Shown here: piece by piece, positions 34,801-42,836 of the stretch
Layout of the letters: the number at the start of each line of letters is the position of its first letter
How positions within the stretch are numbered: the first letter of the stretch is position 1
Source of the DNA: Amedibacillus dolichus DSM 3991
GTDB taxonomy: Bacteria > Bacillota_I > Bacilli_A > Erysipelotrichales > Erysipelotrichaceae
Assembly: GCF_000154285.1 (NCBI RefSeq)
Contig: NZ_DS483474.1
Coordinates: 124,001 to 188,000, forward strand
DNA: 64,000 bases
Direction of reading: 5' to 3'
Position numbers and translations under genes: made by a program
Notes under the pieces: generated by a model
The model's input: the letters and a program-made list of their open reading frames with translations, nothing else
Told to the model about the DNA's origin: nothing
Database searches by the model: none

Positions 34801-36881
34801 GAGTGAGCAGGTGTATCAATTTCCGGAACAATGTTTACACCGTAAGTTCTTGATTCTTGAATATAATTTCTAAATTCTTCTTTTGTATAGAACACATCGG
34901 TGCTTGTCAAATCGGCTTTATTCAAACCGTTGTTTCCGCCTTTTTTAATATTTGATTCTAAGCGGAAGCCTGAATAAGCCTGCATCGGATCTTTTCCTTT
35001 ATTTGTGTAATCCTCTAAAGGAATTAAGTTGTCATTTAAGTGAATTTGCAAGTCATTCATTTTATACCATGACATTTCTTTTGTTAACTGCTCTAAATAA
35101 TCCATTGTAAATGTCTTTCTTCCGACATCTAAAATGAATCCACGTACCGGATACAGCGGATAATCACGGGTAATACCCTTTGCGATGCTGGTGTTATTGC
35201 CTTGCTTTAACGCTTGCAAAATGGTTCTGGTTCCCCAGAATGCTCCCGTCTGTGTATAAGCCTCAACAGTAACTGCATCATCAATGGTAATAAGATTTCC
35301 TTCCTCCATCAAACCTTTTGATGTATCTTTTGTTAAAGCAAAGAAAATATCGCCTTTATTTGCATCTTCCTTTGTTCCGCTTATAACCGTAAGCTTCTTT
35401 CCTGTCATATCTAAATAATCTTTCGCAAAAATTTCTGCGGTTTCTTTCAAGTCTGCACTTGCATAAATTACACGGCTGGAAGATGTCAATTCATAGTTTC
35501 CTTGCATACCCTTCCATTCTCTTAATTCAGGTAATACAAGCGGTGCTTTGTTATCCTTCTCTGTAACTTCATATTGTCCAGGAACGGTAACAGGAATTTC
35601 TTTAAATGAATATTCTTGTGTCTTTTTATCCACAAGTTTAAAGGATACTTTTACTTCTGTATCTACAATCGGCTGATAAATTGTTAAATCTTTATCTACA
35701 ACCTGTTCATAATCTGTACCGTTATACGTGATTTCATAATCCTCTGAGTTAGGGATATTAACTTTTAATTTTTTATCACCTTTTTGTACTTTTTCAACGG
35801 AAATCTTATTTCCGATTTCTGAACTATCTTCCTTGATTTCTCCGCCATATACTTCCATTTCATAGATAGAGATACTATTATAGCTGTCTCCACCATCTGG
35901 ATCTTCACTTGTAAAAGCATTGACCTTTAAACGTACATATCTGGCTTTCTGCACATCTTTTAAAACGATTCGCTCGTTCTTAGTAGAAGGTTTGTTCTTA
36001 TTGGAATAAACCGTTGTCCAACTTTCTTCTTTTTCAGGATTTTCAGTGGCAATATCAATTTGATAATCGGTTGCTTTTCTTGTTTCCCAGAAAACCTTTA
36101 CGGTTTTAACATCTAAAGTTTTTCCTAAATCGGTATAAATCCAATGAGGTCCGTCTCCTACATCACTTCCCCATCTAGAATCTCTGCTTGATGCATTTCC
36201 ATCAAATGCATTGCTTGCTTTTACGGATTCAGCTTCAATCGAAGAAGCTTTAGCATTTGTTTTCAGAGCTACGTTTTCCATAGGATCTTGTAGTTCACCA
36301 TCAGTCAATGATACTTTAAAATCTCTACAAGATACACTTTGATAACCATACATACCGGTAACTTCTAATTTAACGTAACGCCCTTTTACCGGTTCTTTCA
36401 ATACCTCAACGACTTTAACTTTCTTATTACCGCTGCGCTCTACAACCGGTTTTCCGAAGTTATTTACATCATCAGATACATAAATCTTATAATCGCTTGC
36501 ATATACATCTTCTTTTTCAAAAATAGCACTAAAGGTGTTCATGGAATAACTTTGTCCCAAATCAATATATGCCCACTGTGGTGGCGCTACTTCCGTAGAC
36601 CAACGTGATTCTTCATCGGCATCGGTTAAATTCTTTGCAGGCATTGTTGAAAATTCAGCACTTGCCTTAACCGGCTTATTTAATGCTAAATTGGTATTCA
36701 TCGGTGTTTCACTTTGTGCCTGTTCTTTTGCTGTGTCGTTTGAAGAATTCTTTGTTGCTTCATCAAAAACCGGATTTGCTGTACCTTCCGCAAATACATG
36801 AATAGGTGAAGTCATTGTCGGCAAAACCATACCGGTCGCTAATACTGCATTCAATACTTTTTTTAAGTTTTTCTTGTTCAT
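31869..36881 (-). CDS. Secreted multidomain GH20 beta-N-acetylhexosaminidase / lacto-N-biosidase-like surface protein
   Basis: The 1670-residue protein has a signal peptide (MNKKNLKKVLNAVLATGMV, cleavage after HVFAEG near 33), two F5/8-type C (discoidin/CBM32) domains (about 45-190 and 200-345), a GH20b domain (about 445-565), and a GH20 catalytic barrel (about 575-930; catalytic Asp-Glu near 754-755 in HVGADEY). These are followed by a LamG-like lectin domain (about 947-1110), a helical stretch, a third discoidin domain (about 1250-1400), three FIVAR repeats (about 1405-1615), and a tail with TGDSTNTG, a hydrophobic segment and KKKK. It would release terminal N-acetylhexosamines or lacto-N-biose from mucin-type or milk glycans at the cell surface. 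The tail is anchor-like but has no LPxTG. CGGAG precedes the ATG. Confidence 0.88.
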   Translation of the reverse strand: MNKKNLKKVLNAVLATGMVLPTMTSPIHVFAEGTANPVFDEATKNSSNDTAKEQAQSETPMNTNLALNKPVKASAEFSTMPAKNLTDADEESRWSTEVAPPQWAYIDLGQSYSMNTFSAIFEKEDVYASDYKIYVSDDVNNFGKPVVERSGNKKVKVVEVLKEPVKGRYVKLEVTGMYGYQSVSCRDFKVSLTDGELQDPMENVALKTNAKASSIEAESVKASNAFDGNASSRDSRWGSDVGDGPHWIYTDLGKTLDVKTVKVFWETRKATDYQIDIATENPEKEESWTTVYSNKNKPSTKNERIVLKDVQKARYVRLKVNAFTSEDPDGGDSYNSISIYEMEVYGGEIKEDSSEIGNKISVEKVQKGDKKLKVNIPNSEDYEITYNGTDYEQVVDKDLTIYQPIVDTEVKVSFKLVDKKTQEYSFKEIPVTVPGQYEVTEKDNKAPLVLPELREWKGMQGNYELTSSSRVIYASADLKETAEIFAKDYLDMTGKKLTVISGTKEDANKGDIFFALTKDTSKGLMEEGNLITIDDAVTVEAYTQTGAFWGTRTILQALKQGNNTSIAKGITRDYPLYPVRGFILDVGRKTFTMDYLEQLTKEMSWYKMNDLQIHLNDNLIPLEDYTNKGKDPMQAYSGFRLESNIKKGGNNGLNKADLTSTDVFYTKEEFRNYIQESRTYGVNIVPEIDTPAHSLALTKVRPDLRHGTSGRQNDHLNLTSKYDQSLEFVKSIFAEYMTGTNPVFDEQTTVHVGADEYSADGNAYRKFCNDMLAYVQNSGRTARIWGSLTSIKGDVDVTSKDVQMNLWNFGWANMDQMYEEGFDLINCNDAHYYIVPAAGYYYDYLNNDIMYNLAINSVGGVTIPAGDEQMIGGAFAVWNDMTDYLNNGISEYDVYDRIEQGLPLFAAKLWGKGVYSQEQAQNVSDQLGDAPNTNFAYEVEKDKDGVILHETFNDVSKAKNATKETVDGKEALKLNGSESYVLTNEKTAGLGNDLRVKVKRTSTSTNEQVLFESEYGSIKAVQKNTGKVGFSRENYDYSFNYELPLDEWVELEFKNTKDRTDLYVNGKLVDSINPKEDKTSNELADLTGNYKPLHATTMLPITTIGSKTNAFVGYVDDIRVGTDATFASTMELDYACITANQLLKENDAFADLLKEAEKVLAKYNPTQEEINTLTQKIQKEISATEYKKADYTRVDEYLALINEEYLEIYTEESRKELEIVVAGIRRDLPVSMQSTVDGYATQLARAIANLELKAQVNVNYIDSSTIKATASSYQKDGSSPDKVLDGDTSTMWHTDWTVTKMPHWITLDMKEPKYINGLTYVPRQTGSNGNVTKYEIYVRDSEPTGTEVSEATGWKKIKAGTLKNDSTEKVIGFDEVKTRYVSLKYIEAVGNNGSASEIKLHNARAVADTSGLEAIIKDAEKVQADKYTAASYAVLQEKLNNAKELLKQTEIIANDAEIAKRELIDAMVRLVLKVDTSALKELVEQSEALLEEDYTSASWANFKEALNFAKEVLAKSEVSEAELEAAYLRLLNAQSDLVAIYSKESLASLINQANSYNQADYTEASWKKLKDALNNANVVYDNEYATLDEIKSAILTLESAISSLEKAEVPGIDEEPGNGSNNPTKPGQTQPGDVGTGDSTNTGLYASMLALSSFGAVILAVIKKKKALKD

Positions 36882-37153
36882 TTTTTCTCCGGATATATTA
36901 AAGTCAATTCGATTGAATTTTTAATATACCTTTTCCTTTCTATCTACTATTGAACTAAGTTGACACGAGTTAATTATATGCATATTCTAAATAAGTATAT
37001 TTGAATTTGTTTCTCCTCCCATCTGCTACTCAAAATGTATGCGCTTACCATAAAAGATTATCATAATTCTGTCCATTTGGCAATATTTAACAATTCAAGT
37101 TTTGATGTTTTTGATTCAAAATAGAATTTGTAATTTCGAATTTCTCTCCACAG
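36882..37153 (-). promoter_or_regulatory. Upstream region of the GH20 gene with a nested dyad
   Basis: TATATTAAA (36894-36902) and TTTAATATA (36920-36928) are perfect inverted arms just upstream of the ribosome site, enclosing a CAAT-TCG-ATTG dyad. It could be an operator or a leader hairpin. The rest of this region is AT-rich and I see no gene in it. Confidence 0.4.
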
Positions 37154-37206
37154 AAAAATCCCACCTCCATTATACACATTACTTTGTGCTTCTACTTTAG
37201 TGGGAT
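37154..37206 (-). terminator. Terminator of the lactose-family PTS operon
   Basis: On the minus strand ATCCCAC (37206-37200) pairs with GTGGGAT (37164-37158) followed by a run of T. The loop is long (35 bases). It lies about 30 bases after the IIA stop. Confidence 0.6.
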
Positions 37207-37233
37207 CATTTTATTTCTTAAATCGAATACATT

Positions 37234-37536
37234 TTACTTTTTCTCAATTAACATAATAATCGTATTAGCTAAATCACGAATTGTTTCGGCACTTGATAAA
37301 ATCGTTTCTGCATGCATTAACAACAGACCTAATTCTAATTCACGATTTGTGTCTTTTTGTAAAGCTTGGTGATGAATTTCACTTGCTTTTTGAAAAGCAT
37401 CATTTCCTTCTTTTAGGAGTGAGATATAATCACTTCCGGTCTTTGCTGCTTCTATCGCTTCTAAAAAACAACTTTTGGCAGTGCCTGCATAAGAAATAAT
37501 TTGAAAGCAAATACTTTCGTAAACATTTTCATTCAT
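37234..37536 (-). CDS. PTS lactose/cellobiose-family IIA component
   Basis: This 100-residue all-helical phosphocarrier has the family histidine in LLLMHAETILSSAET (near residue 75) and the early AGTAKSCFLEAIEAAK helix. The length matches LacF/ChbA. It is the last gene of the operon, one base from IIB. Confidence 0.92.
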   Translation of the reverse strand: MNENVYESICFQIISYAGTAKSCFLEAIEAAKTGSDYISLLKEGNDAFQKASEIHHQALQKDTNRELELGLLLMHAETILSSAETIRDLANTIIMLIEKK

Positions 37537-37832
37537 TATAAATTCTCCTTGATGCTTTTATATACTTTCGCTCCGTCCATCATTCCATAAGCTTGCATAT
37601 CAATATCCATTACCAATGTATTACCTGCCTCTGCTTGTACCTTCTTTTTCATATAACGAATCTGAGGACCTAATAAAATAATATCAGCTTGTGAAATATA
37701 GTCGCTTGAAGTCGCAAGCGGAACTGCCTTTATTTCCATTTCCACCCCGTCCTTTTGTGCTTCTTGACGAATTTTATCACACATAATTGCAGTTGAAGCT
37801 CCTTGAGAACAAATCAATAAGACATGTACCAT
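37536..37832 (-). CDS. PTS lactose/cellobiose-family IIB component
   Basis: This 98-residue phosphocarrier has the phospho-cysteine motif LLICSQGASTAIM near residue 8. The ATG at 37832 follows AAAGGGTG; a GTG three codons upstream overlaps the regulator stop and is too near that site. It starts a few bases after the RpiR regulator gene. Confidence 0.92.
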   Translation of the reverse strand: MVHVLLICSQGASTAIMCDKIRQEAQKDGVEMEIKAVPLATSSDYISQADIILLGPQIRYMKKKVQAEAGNTLVMDIDMQAYGMMDGAKVYKSIKENL

Positions 37833-37837
37833 TAAAC

Positions 37838-38554
37838 TCACACCCTTTCTTTTTTATTAGCTTTTATAATTGCTAAAACACTTTCAACTAAATTAATCCC
37901 ATTTCCTATAAAATAATTCGGAGAATTTTTTTGCTCTCTTCCTTTTTTCAGAATAATACTGTTTTTCACATGTTGACATAAAGTGCCCTTCATATTTGCA
38001 CTCAACACATATACACTATATCCCAATGCCTGACATCTTTCTTCAATAAAAATTAAATCTTGTGTTTCTCCGCTTTCACTAATAAACAAAATCAATGATT
38101 TCTTATAATGCTCAAAATCTAAGGGACTTTTCGTTGTCGCAAAATAATCTAACTCGAGAAGTTTATCGCAAAAATATTCAGCAACATAACCGGAGTATCC
38201 AATTCCAATCACATGAAATCTCTCATACTCTAGGCTTAATATTTCTTGAATCAAGGTATCAATCGTATTTAAAGATGCTTCTGACATTGTAATTGAGCGA
38301 ATCGCATCACTACTTCTATATTCAATACTACTTACCAAATCACCTTTTAAACTATACAGCATTTCATTATAGCCACTATACCCTAATTTTTTTGCTAATC
38401 GAACAATGCTGGTAGTAGAAACATAAGAACTTTTTGCGACTTCGCGAATAGGAATTTTTGCTCTCCCATTTTGAATTCTTAATAAAATCTCTTTTAAAAT
38501 CGTAACTTCATTTGCTCTCAAATTATTGTTTTTTTCTATTTCATTAATGTTCAT
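37838..38554 (-). CDS. RpiR/MurR family transcriptional regulator
   Basis: The 238-residue protein has an N-terminal RpiR helix-turn-helix (IPIREVAKSSYVSTTSIVRL, near 35-55) and a C-terminal SIS sugar-phosphate-binding domain (VIGIGYSGYVAEYF; LFISESGETQDL). AAAGGTGATG precedes ATG 38554; an in-frame start 57 bases upstream lies inside the RDD gene. It is cotranscribed with the PTS and the GH4 enzyme, so it probably senses a phospho-disaccharide or a derived hexose phosphate and controls this operon. Confidence 0.9.
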   Translation of the reverse strand: MNINEIEKNNNLRANEVTILKEILLRIQNGRAKIPIREVAKSSYVSTTSIVRLAKKLGYSGYNEMLYSLKGDLVSSIEYRSSDAIRSITMSEASLNTIDTLIQEILSLEYERFHVIGIGYSGYVAEYFCDKLLELDYFATTKSPLDFEHYKKSLILFISESGETQDLIFIEERCQALGYSVYVLSANMKGTLCQHVKNSIILKKGREQKNSPNYFIGNGINLVESVLAIIKANKKERV

Positions 38555-38573
38555 TACATCACCTTTTATTTGA

Positions 38574-39086
38574 TTATACCATATTAACATAGGTATTTGA
38601 GATGATATCATGCAACATTCTTTTCTTCTTTGTTACTACCATACAAACAAGCGATAAAAGACCAATAATCATTGAAATTGTTACGAGATGTTCTACCGTA
38701 TTTCTTCCAACAAATTCCATAATTACCATTCGTATATAGTTACTCAAAGGATTGAAACACCCTTCAATCAAAATCATACCGATAAAATTTCGAATCAGTA
38801 AAGATAACATTGATAATTTTCGAAAAGAATATGTTTTAATTTTTACTATTTTCTTTCCTAATGTTTGACCATTCCATATAAGGGGGAATACACATGTATA
38901 TAGAATAAAGAATATGGATAATATCATCAATAAAAGGATTTGTAGTGATGGTTCAAAAAATTCTATTGAGACGAACCCTGCTACTAATTTTCCCTGACTA
39001 AAATAATATGATATTACTAATATTACATTCATAAAGAATGACATAATATACCAATCAATCGCATAGGCTATTAATCTTCTAATCAT
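38574..39086 (-). CDS. RDD family membrane protein
   Basis: The 170-residue protein has three or four hydrophobic segments and the RDD pattern: RRLIAYAIDW at the start (Arg...Asp), then NGQTLGKKIVKIK between helices, and HDIISNTYV near the end. Function in this family is poorly known; some members are linked to ion or compatible-solute transport. It lies between the PTS IIC gene and the regulator, 20 bases from each, and so is part of the operon, which is unusual. Confidence 0.8.
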   Translation of the reverse strand: MIRRLIAYAIDWYIMSFFMNVILVISYYFSQGKLVAGFVSIEFFEPSLQILLLMILSIFFILYTCVFPLIWNGQTLGKKIVKIKTYSFRKLSMLSLLIRNFIGMILIEGCFNPLSNYIRMVIMEFVGRNTVEHLVTISMIIGLLSLVCMVVTKKKRMLHDIISNTYVNMV

Positions 39087-39106
39087 GTTGTATCCACCCC
39101 TATATC

Positions 39107-40396
39107 TTATTCAACAGTTACTTCTTGTTCCTCTTCGTAATATTTTTTATCTAATGTTTTAATAAATGGGTAATATAAAATTCCCGCTATAATTAAAATC
39201 ACAATTTGCAATAATCCGCCTCGAATATCACCACACATTAGCCACCCACCTAGGAAAAACGGCATTGTCCAAGGTACTGCAACACCAGTTGGTAATGGAA
39301 CAATCCCAAAAGACATTGCAAAGTAAGCAAGTGCGGTGCAAACTATCGGTACTAAAACAAACGGTATTACCATAACAGGGTTCATAACAAGTGGTAATCC
39401 AAATATAATAGGTTCGTTTACATTAAAGATACCCGGTAATAAACCACCTTTTCCAATCGTACGAATACGTTTTGATTTACAACAGAAAATCATTTCTACT
39501 GCAAGTGGAATAGTAAGTCCTGTTCCTCCTAAGAAGATAATCATATTGGCAAAGTCATTGGTAACGATATACGGTCTTAATGCCAATGCATCAGCTTGAT
39601 ATACTAACAAATTTGCATCACGTGCTGCATACCATAAAGGTGTCATAACAGCGGAAACAACATTTGTTCCGTGTAGTCCAAAGAACCATAAGAAAGAGTT
39701 CAAGAATGTTATCACCATTGTACCGACAAAAGATGTACCAAGACCTGTTAATGGTGCTTGTAATAATCCATAAATTAAATTATAGGCTGTTTCAAATGGC
39801 GTTGTTTGAATAATAAAACGAACAGTTATAAACAACGCACCGGAAATCAGTGTTGGAATTAAAGCTGTAAATTGCTCCTCTACAAACTTTGGAATATTTC
39901 CCGGCATTTTAATTACCAAATTTTTCTTTAAACAAAATGCATAAATTTCACATGACACAATTGATACAATGATTGCTAAAAATAATGCTGATGATCCGAA
40001 TTCATTCATAGATAACATACTGTTTTCATCTAATGCAATGAGTAAGAAATAGCTCATCAAGGAAACAATAACACCCGGCATCATAGATACATTGTTTTTT
40101 CGACACAATTCATAAGATGTACCGATTAATGTAACAAACCCAATTAAACCAAATGTGGCAGGATTTAATACACTCCAGTTCCAACTTGCCCATGCTTCCT
40201 CACCAAATAAGTGAATCATAAAGTCTTGATAAGGCTGCCAAGGAAAATCACTGATAATGCAAGCAAAAGCTCCTAACAGTAACAATGGAATAGTTAACAT
40301 AATTCCATATTGAATAGATGACAAATACTTGTTTTGTTCAAAAAACATCGCAATTGGATAAACTTTTTTCTCTAGCCAATCTGTTAATTTTTTCAT
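39107..40396 (-). CDS. PTS lactose/cellobiose-family IIC component
   Basis: This 429-residue permease has about ten membrane segments and the signature NEPIIFGLPLVMNP (near residue 328), plus FFGLHGTNVV and GGTGLTIPL. It begins 14 bases after the GH4 gene with a GGAGG-like site. Lac-family IIC proteins usually import beta-linked disaccharides such as cellobiose, lactose or chitobiose. Confidence 0.93.
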   Translation of the reverse strand: MKKLTDWLEKKVYPIAMFFEQNKYLSSIQYGIMLTIPLLLLGAFACIISDFPWQPYQDFMIHLFGEEAWASWNWSVLNPATFGLIGFVTLIGTSYELCRKNNVSMMPGVIVSLMSYFLLIALDENSMLSMNEFGSSALFLAIIVSIVSCEIYAFCLKKNLVIKMPGNIPKFVEEQFTALIPTLISGALFITVRFIIQTTPFETAYNLIYGLLQAPLTGLGTSFVGTMVITFLNSFLWFFGLHGTNVVSAVMTPLWYAARDANLLVYQADALALRPYIVTNDFANMIIFLGGTGLTIPLAVEMIFCCKSKRIRTIGKGGLLPGIFNVNEPIIFGLPLVMNPVMVIPFVLVPIVCTALAYFAMSFGIVPLPTGVAVPWTMPFFLGGWLMCGDIRGGLLQIVILIIAGILYYPFIKTLDKKYYEEEQEVTVE

Positions 40397-40409
40397 AAAC
40401 TTTCCTCCC

Positions 40410-41816
40410 TTATTTAAATGTTGGCCATAAATCTTTGTTTACTTCGATAAAACGAGATATTAATTTTTTTGCTAAGTCCCCATCTCTTACAATACGATTT
40501 TCCGTAAACGCTTGTCTTAATTTCAATGCGTCTTTTTCTAAGATCGCATCAACCAATAATTTTTCGCAAGCATACTGGTTTTCTAACAATCCTTTCTCAA
40601 ATGCCGGTACACTTCCATAATGCAGAGGAACAATTTCTTCCTTACCAATACGACAAGATACCTCTAGCATCATCTCACTATCTAGATTTTGGCAAATACC
40701 ATCGTTTTTAATCATAACGAGTGCAATTTCATTTGCATTATTAATAATAGATAATACCAACTCTACTAAATAAGACGCATGGACATCATTATCTGCATAA
40801 ACAGTTGATGATGCTTGGGGATTATCAACTGTATAATCCGGATTGATTTTACTAGAAATATCAAACTCAGTACCTTTCATTCTTCCTAGCTCTGCAATTT
40901 TTCTACAATAATCAAATACCATAACCTCTCTTCCGTTCATGACCTCATCATAACGAGTATGGTGGATATTATAGTGCTTCAACGTCCTATCCGGATATAA
41001 ATAATATAAGTTATAGGTATTTGGTAATGAGTATGGAAAATCATGTAGCATTTCTAAATGATCCAAGAATGTAATTGCCCAATGATCATTTTTATCTTTA
41101 ATTTTTTTCTTAAACATTTCATGAATTTCATCATAATTTTCTTCCACATATTTTAATAAATCGGGTAAATAATCATGTCCTGTTTCTTTATCGTATAATC
41201 CGGTAAACCACCCAAAATGATTCAATCCGAAATAGCGTGGATATATTTGAGATCGTTTCACTCCAATCAATGGTAAATATGCATCTAATACAGAAGTTGG
41301 CATATCACAAATATTTACAATTTTTTTATCACTAGGGAAAATACGCTTCGTTGCTTCCGCAACAATAGCCGCCGGATTAGAATAATTAATAATCCAAGAA
41401 TCTTTACTATATGTACGAATATCTTTAATCAAGTCTACCATTTGTATTACGCTGCGAACTCCGTATGCTAAACCTCCGGGTCCGCAAGTTTCCTGACCGA
41501 TACAATCAAATTCGTATGGAATTTTTTCATCATTATTCCTTTGCTTCAAGCCGCCGGCACGAATTTGCACAAAAGCAAAATCAATATCTTCAAATGCTTT
41601 CCTTTTATCAGTAGTATAAAAGAATTCTAAATCCGGATAATATTCTTTAAACATTACTTCTCCGAATTTACCAACTACTTCTTGTCTTTCGCTATAAATA
41701 TCATACAAAATAACTTTTCGTAAAGGGAAGTCATTCTGCATCATACATAATAACTCCATCATATCAGGAGTATACGTACTTCCACCACCGCAAATTACAA
41801 CGGAATATTTTTTCAT
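40410..41816 (-). CDS. GH4 phospho-glycosidase, probably 6-phospho-alpha-glucosidase
   Basis: This 468-residue NAD- and metal-dependent hydrolase would split an imported phospho-disaccharide by the GH4 oxidation-elimination route. It has the N-terminal GGGSTYTPDM motif, ETCGPGGLAYGVRS, and NICDMP (near residue 173) followed by GLNHFGWF. In characterised GH4 enzymes CDMP marks 6-phospho-alpha-glucosidases (MalH, GlvA) and CNVP/CNIP marks the beta enzymes, so alpha specificity is predicted. This contrasts with the lactose/cellobiose-family PTS encoded beside it. It is the first gene of the operon and has a promoter and palindrome upstream. Confidence 0.85.
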   Translation of the reverse strand: MKKYSVVICGGGSTYTPDMMELLCMMQNDFPLRKVILYDIYSERQEVVGKFGEVMFKEYYPDLEFFYTTDKRKAFEDIDFAFVQIRAGGLKQRNNDEKIPYEFDCIGQETCGPGGLAYGVRSVIQMVDLIKDIRTYSKDSWIINYSNPAAIVAEATKRIFPSDKKIVNICDMPTSVLDAYLPLIGVKRSQIYPRYFGLNHFGWFTGLYDKETGHDYLPDLLKYVEENYDEIHEMFKKKIKDKNDHWAITFLDHLEMLHDFPYSLPNTYNLYYLYPDRTLKHYNIHHTRYDEVMNGREVMVFDYCRKIAELGRMKGTEFDISSKINPDYTVDNPQASSTVYADNDVHASYLVELVLSIINNANEIALVMIKNDGICQNLDSEMMLEVSCRIGKEEIVPLHYGSVPAFEKGLLENQYACEKLLVDAILEKDALKLRQAFTENRIVRDGDLAKKLISRFIEVNKDLWPTFK

Positions 41817-41840
41817 AAATACCTTCCTTTCTTAATTCAT

Positions 41841-41893
41841 ACTAGATCTAGTTCTTTATAACTGTAGTATATTCTAATTAAATACAATGTAAA
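41841..41893 (-). promoter_or_regulatory. Promoter and candidate operator of the GH4-PTS operon
   Basis: On the minus strand TTTACA (41893-41888) and TATACT (41871-41866) are 16 bases apart. The perfect 12-base palindrome ACTAGATCTAGT (41841-41852) lies just downstream of the expected start site and 25 bases before the ATG, a suitable place for the RpiR protein to block transcription. Confidence 0.55.
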
Positions 41894-41962
41894 TAGTTAA
41901 ACATGTTTTAGTAAAATGTGCCAAAAACCGTAACTTGTTACGCAGTAAAAACGATAAATATC

Positions 41963-41994
41963 AAAAAAAATGACACAGCTTTTGCCATGTCATT
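41963..41994 (-). terminator. Terminator of the rml operon
   Basis: On the minus strand ATGACA(TGGC) pairs with (GCTG)TGTCAT around AAAA, followed by eight T. It overlaps the last codons of rmlD. Confidence 0.8.
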
Positions 41995-42835
41995 CTATCT
42001 CTAATTCCTTTAAATAACGATGTAACGCATCTTGCCACGTCGGCAGACGATCAAATCCGTTTCTATCCAACTCCGTTTTATTCATACGAGAATTGCAAGG
42101 GCGCTTTGCCTTTGTTGGAAATTCATCACTTGATACCGGTGTAACCTGTACATTCATACCTGCCTGCTTAAAGATTTCACAAGCAAATTCGTACCAACTG
42201 CAAATCCCCTCATTCGTTGCATGATAAGTACCGTATTTATCACTTTGAATCATATCCAAAACAAGCTTTGCCAAATCATAGGTATAAGTAGGAGAGCCAA
42301 TCTGATCATTTACTACGCTCATCGCGCCTCTTTCCTTACCAAGACGAAGCATCGTCTTAATGAAATTATTTCCATTTTTACCAAATACCCATGCAATACG
42401 GATAATAAAGTGTTTCGCTAGTTTTTCTACTGCTAGTTCTCCCTCATACTTGGTCTGTCCATAAACATTCAGAGGAGCTCTTTTATCATATTCCTTCCAA
42501 GGCTCACTGCCTTGTCCGTTAAACACATAATCGGTTGAAAAATACATTATCGGAATATCCAATACTTCACAAACCTGTGCGATATTTTCCGTTCCCTCTT
42601 TATTTACCTTACGACAAGCTTCCTCCATATCCTCGGCTTTATCCACCGCTGTCCATGCCGCACAATGCACAACCGCATCATAGCCTCCCTTGGTTATGAC
42701 CTCACGCACCTGCTTTGCATCGGTAATATCCATTTCATCAATATCAACACCGACAGCTTCTACTCCACGCTTTTCTGCTTCCTTTACAACGTCATAGCCT
42801 AACTGTCCTTTCACTCCGGTTACTAACAGCTTCAT
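41990..42835 (-). CDS. rmlD: dTDP-4-dehydrorhamnose reductase
   Basis: This 281-residue short-chain reductase makes dTDP-L-rhamnose. It has GVKGQLGYDV at the N-terminus, the YFSTDYVF segment and the catalytic YGQTKYEGE (Tyr-x3-Lys). The ATG at 42835 lies a base after the rmlB stop; the open frame upstream is rmlB DNA. It is the last gene of the rhamnose operon, which probably supplies wall polysaccharide synthesis. Confidence 0.94.
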   Translation of the reverse strand: MKLLVTGVKGQLGYDVVKEAEKRGVEAVGVDIDEMDITDAKQVREVITKGGYDAVVHCAAWTAVDKAEDMEEACRKVNKEGTENIAQVCEVLDIPIMYFSTDYVFNGQGSEPWKEYDKRAPLNVYGQTKYEGELAVEKLAKHFIIRIAWVFGKNGNNFIKTMLRLGKERGAMSVVNDQIGSPTYTYDLAKLVLDMIQSDKYGTYHATNEGICSWYEFACEIFKQAGMNVQVTPVSSDEFPTKAKRPCNSRMNKTELDRNGFDRLPTWQDALHRYLKELEIE

Positions 42836-42836
42836 A

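Noticed and set aside
31869-36881. LPxTG sortase signal at the GH20 C-terminus
   Set aside because: No LPxTG is present; only a TGD-containing segment before the hydrophobic tail.
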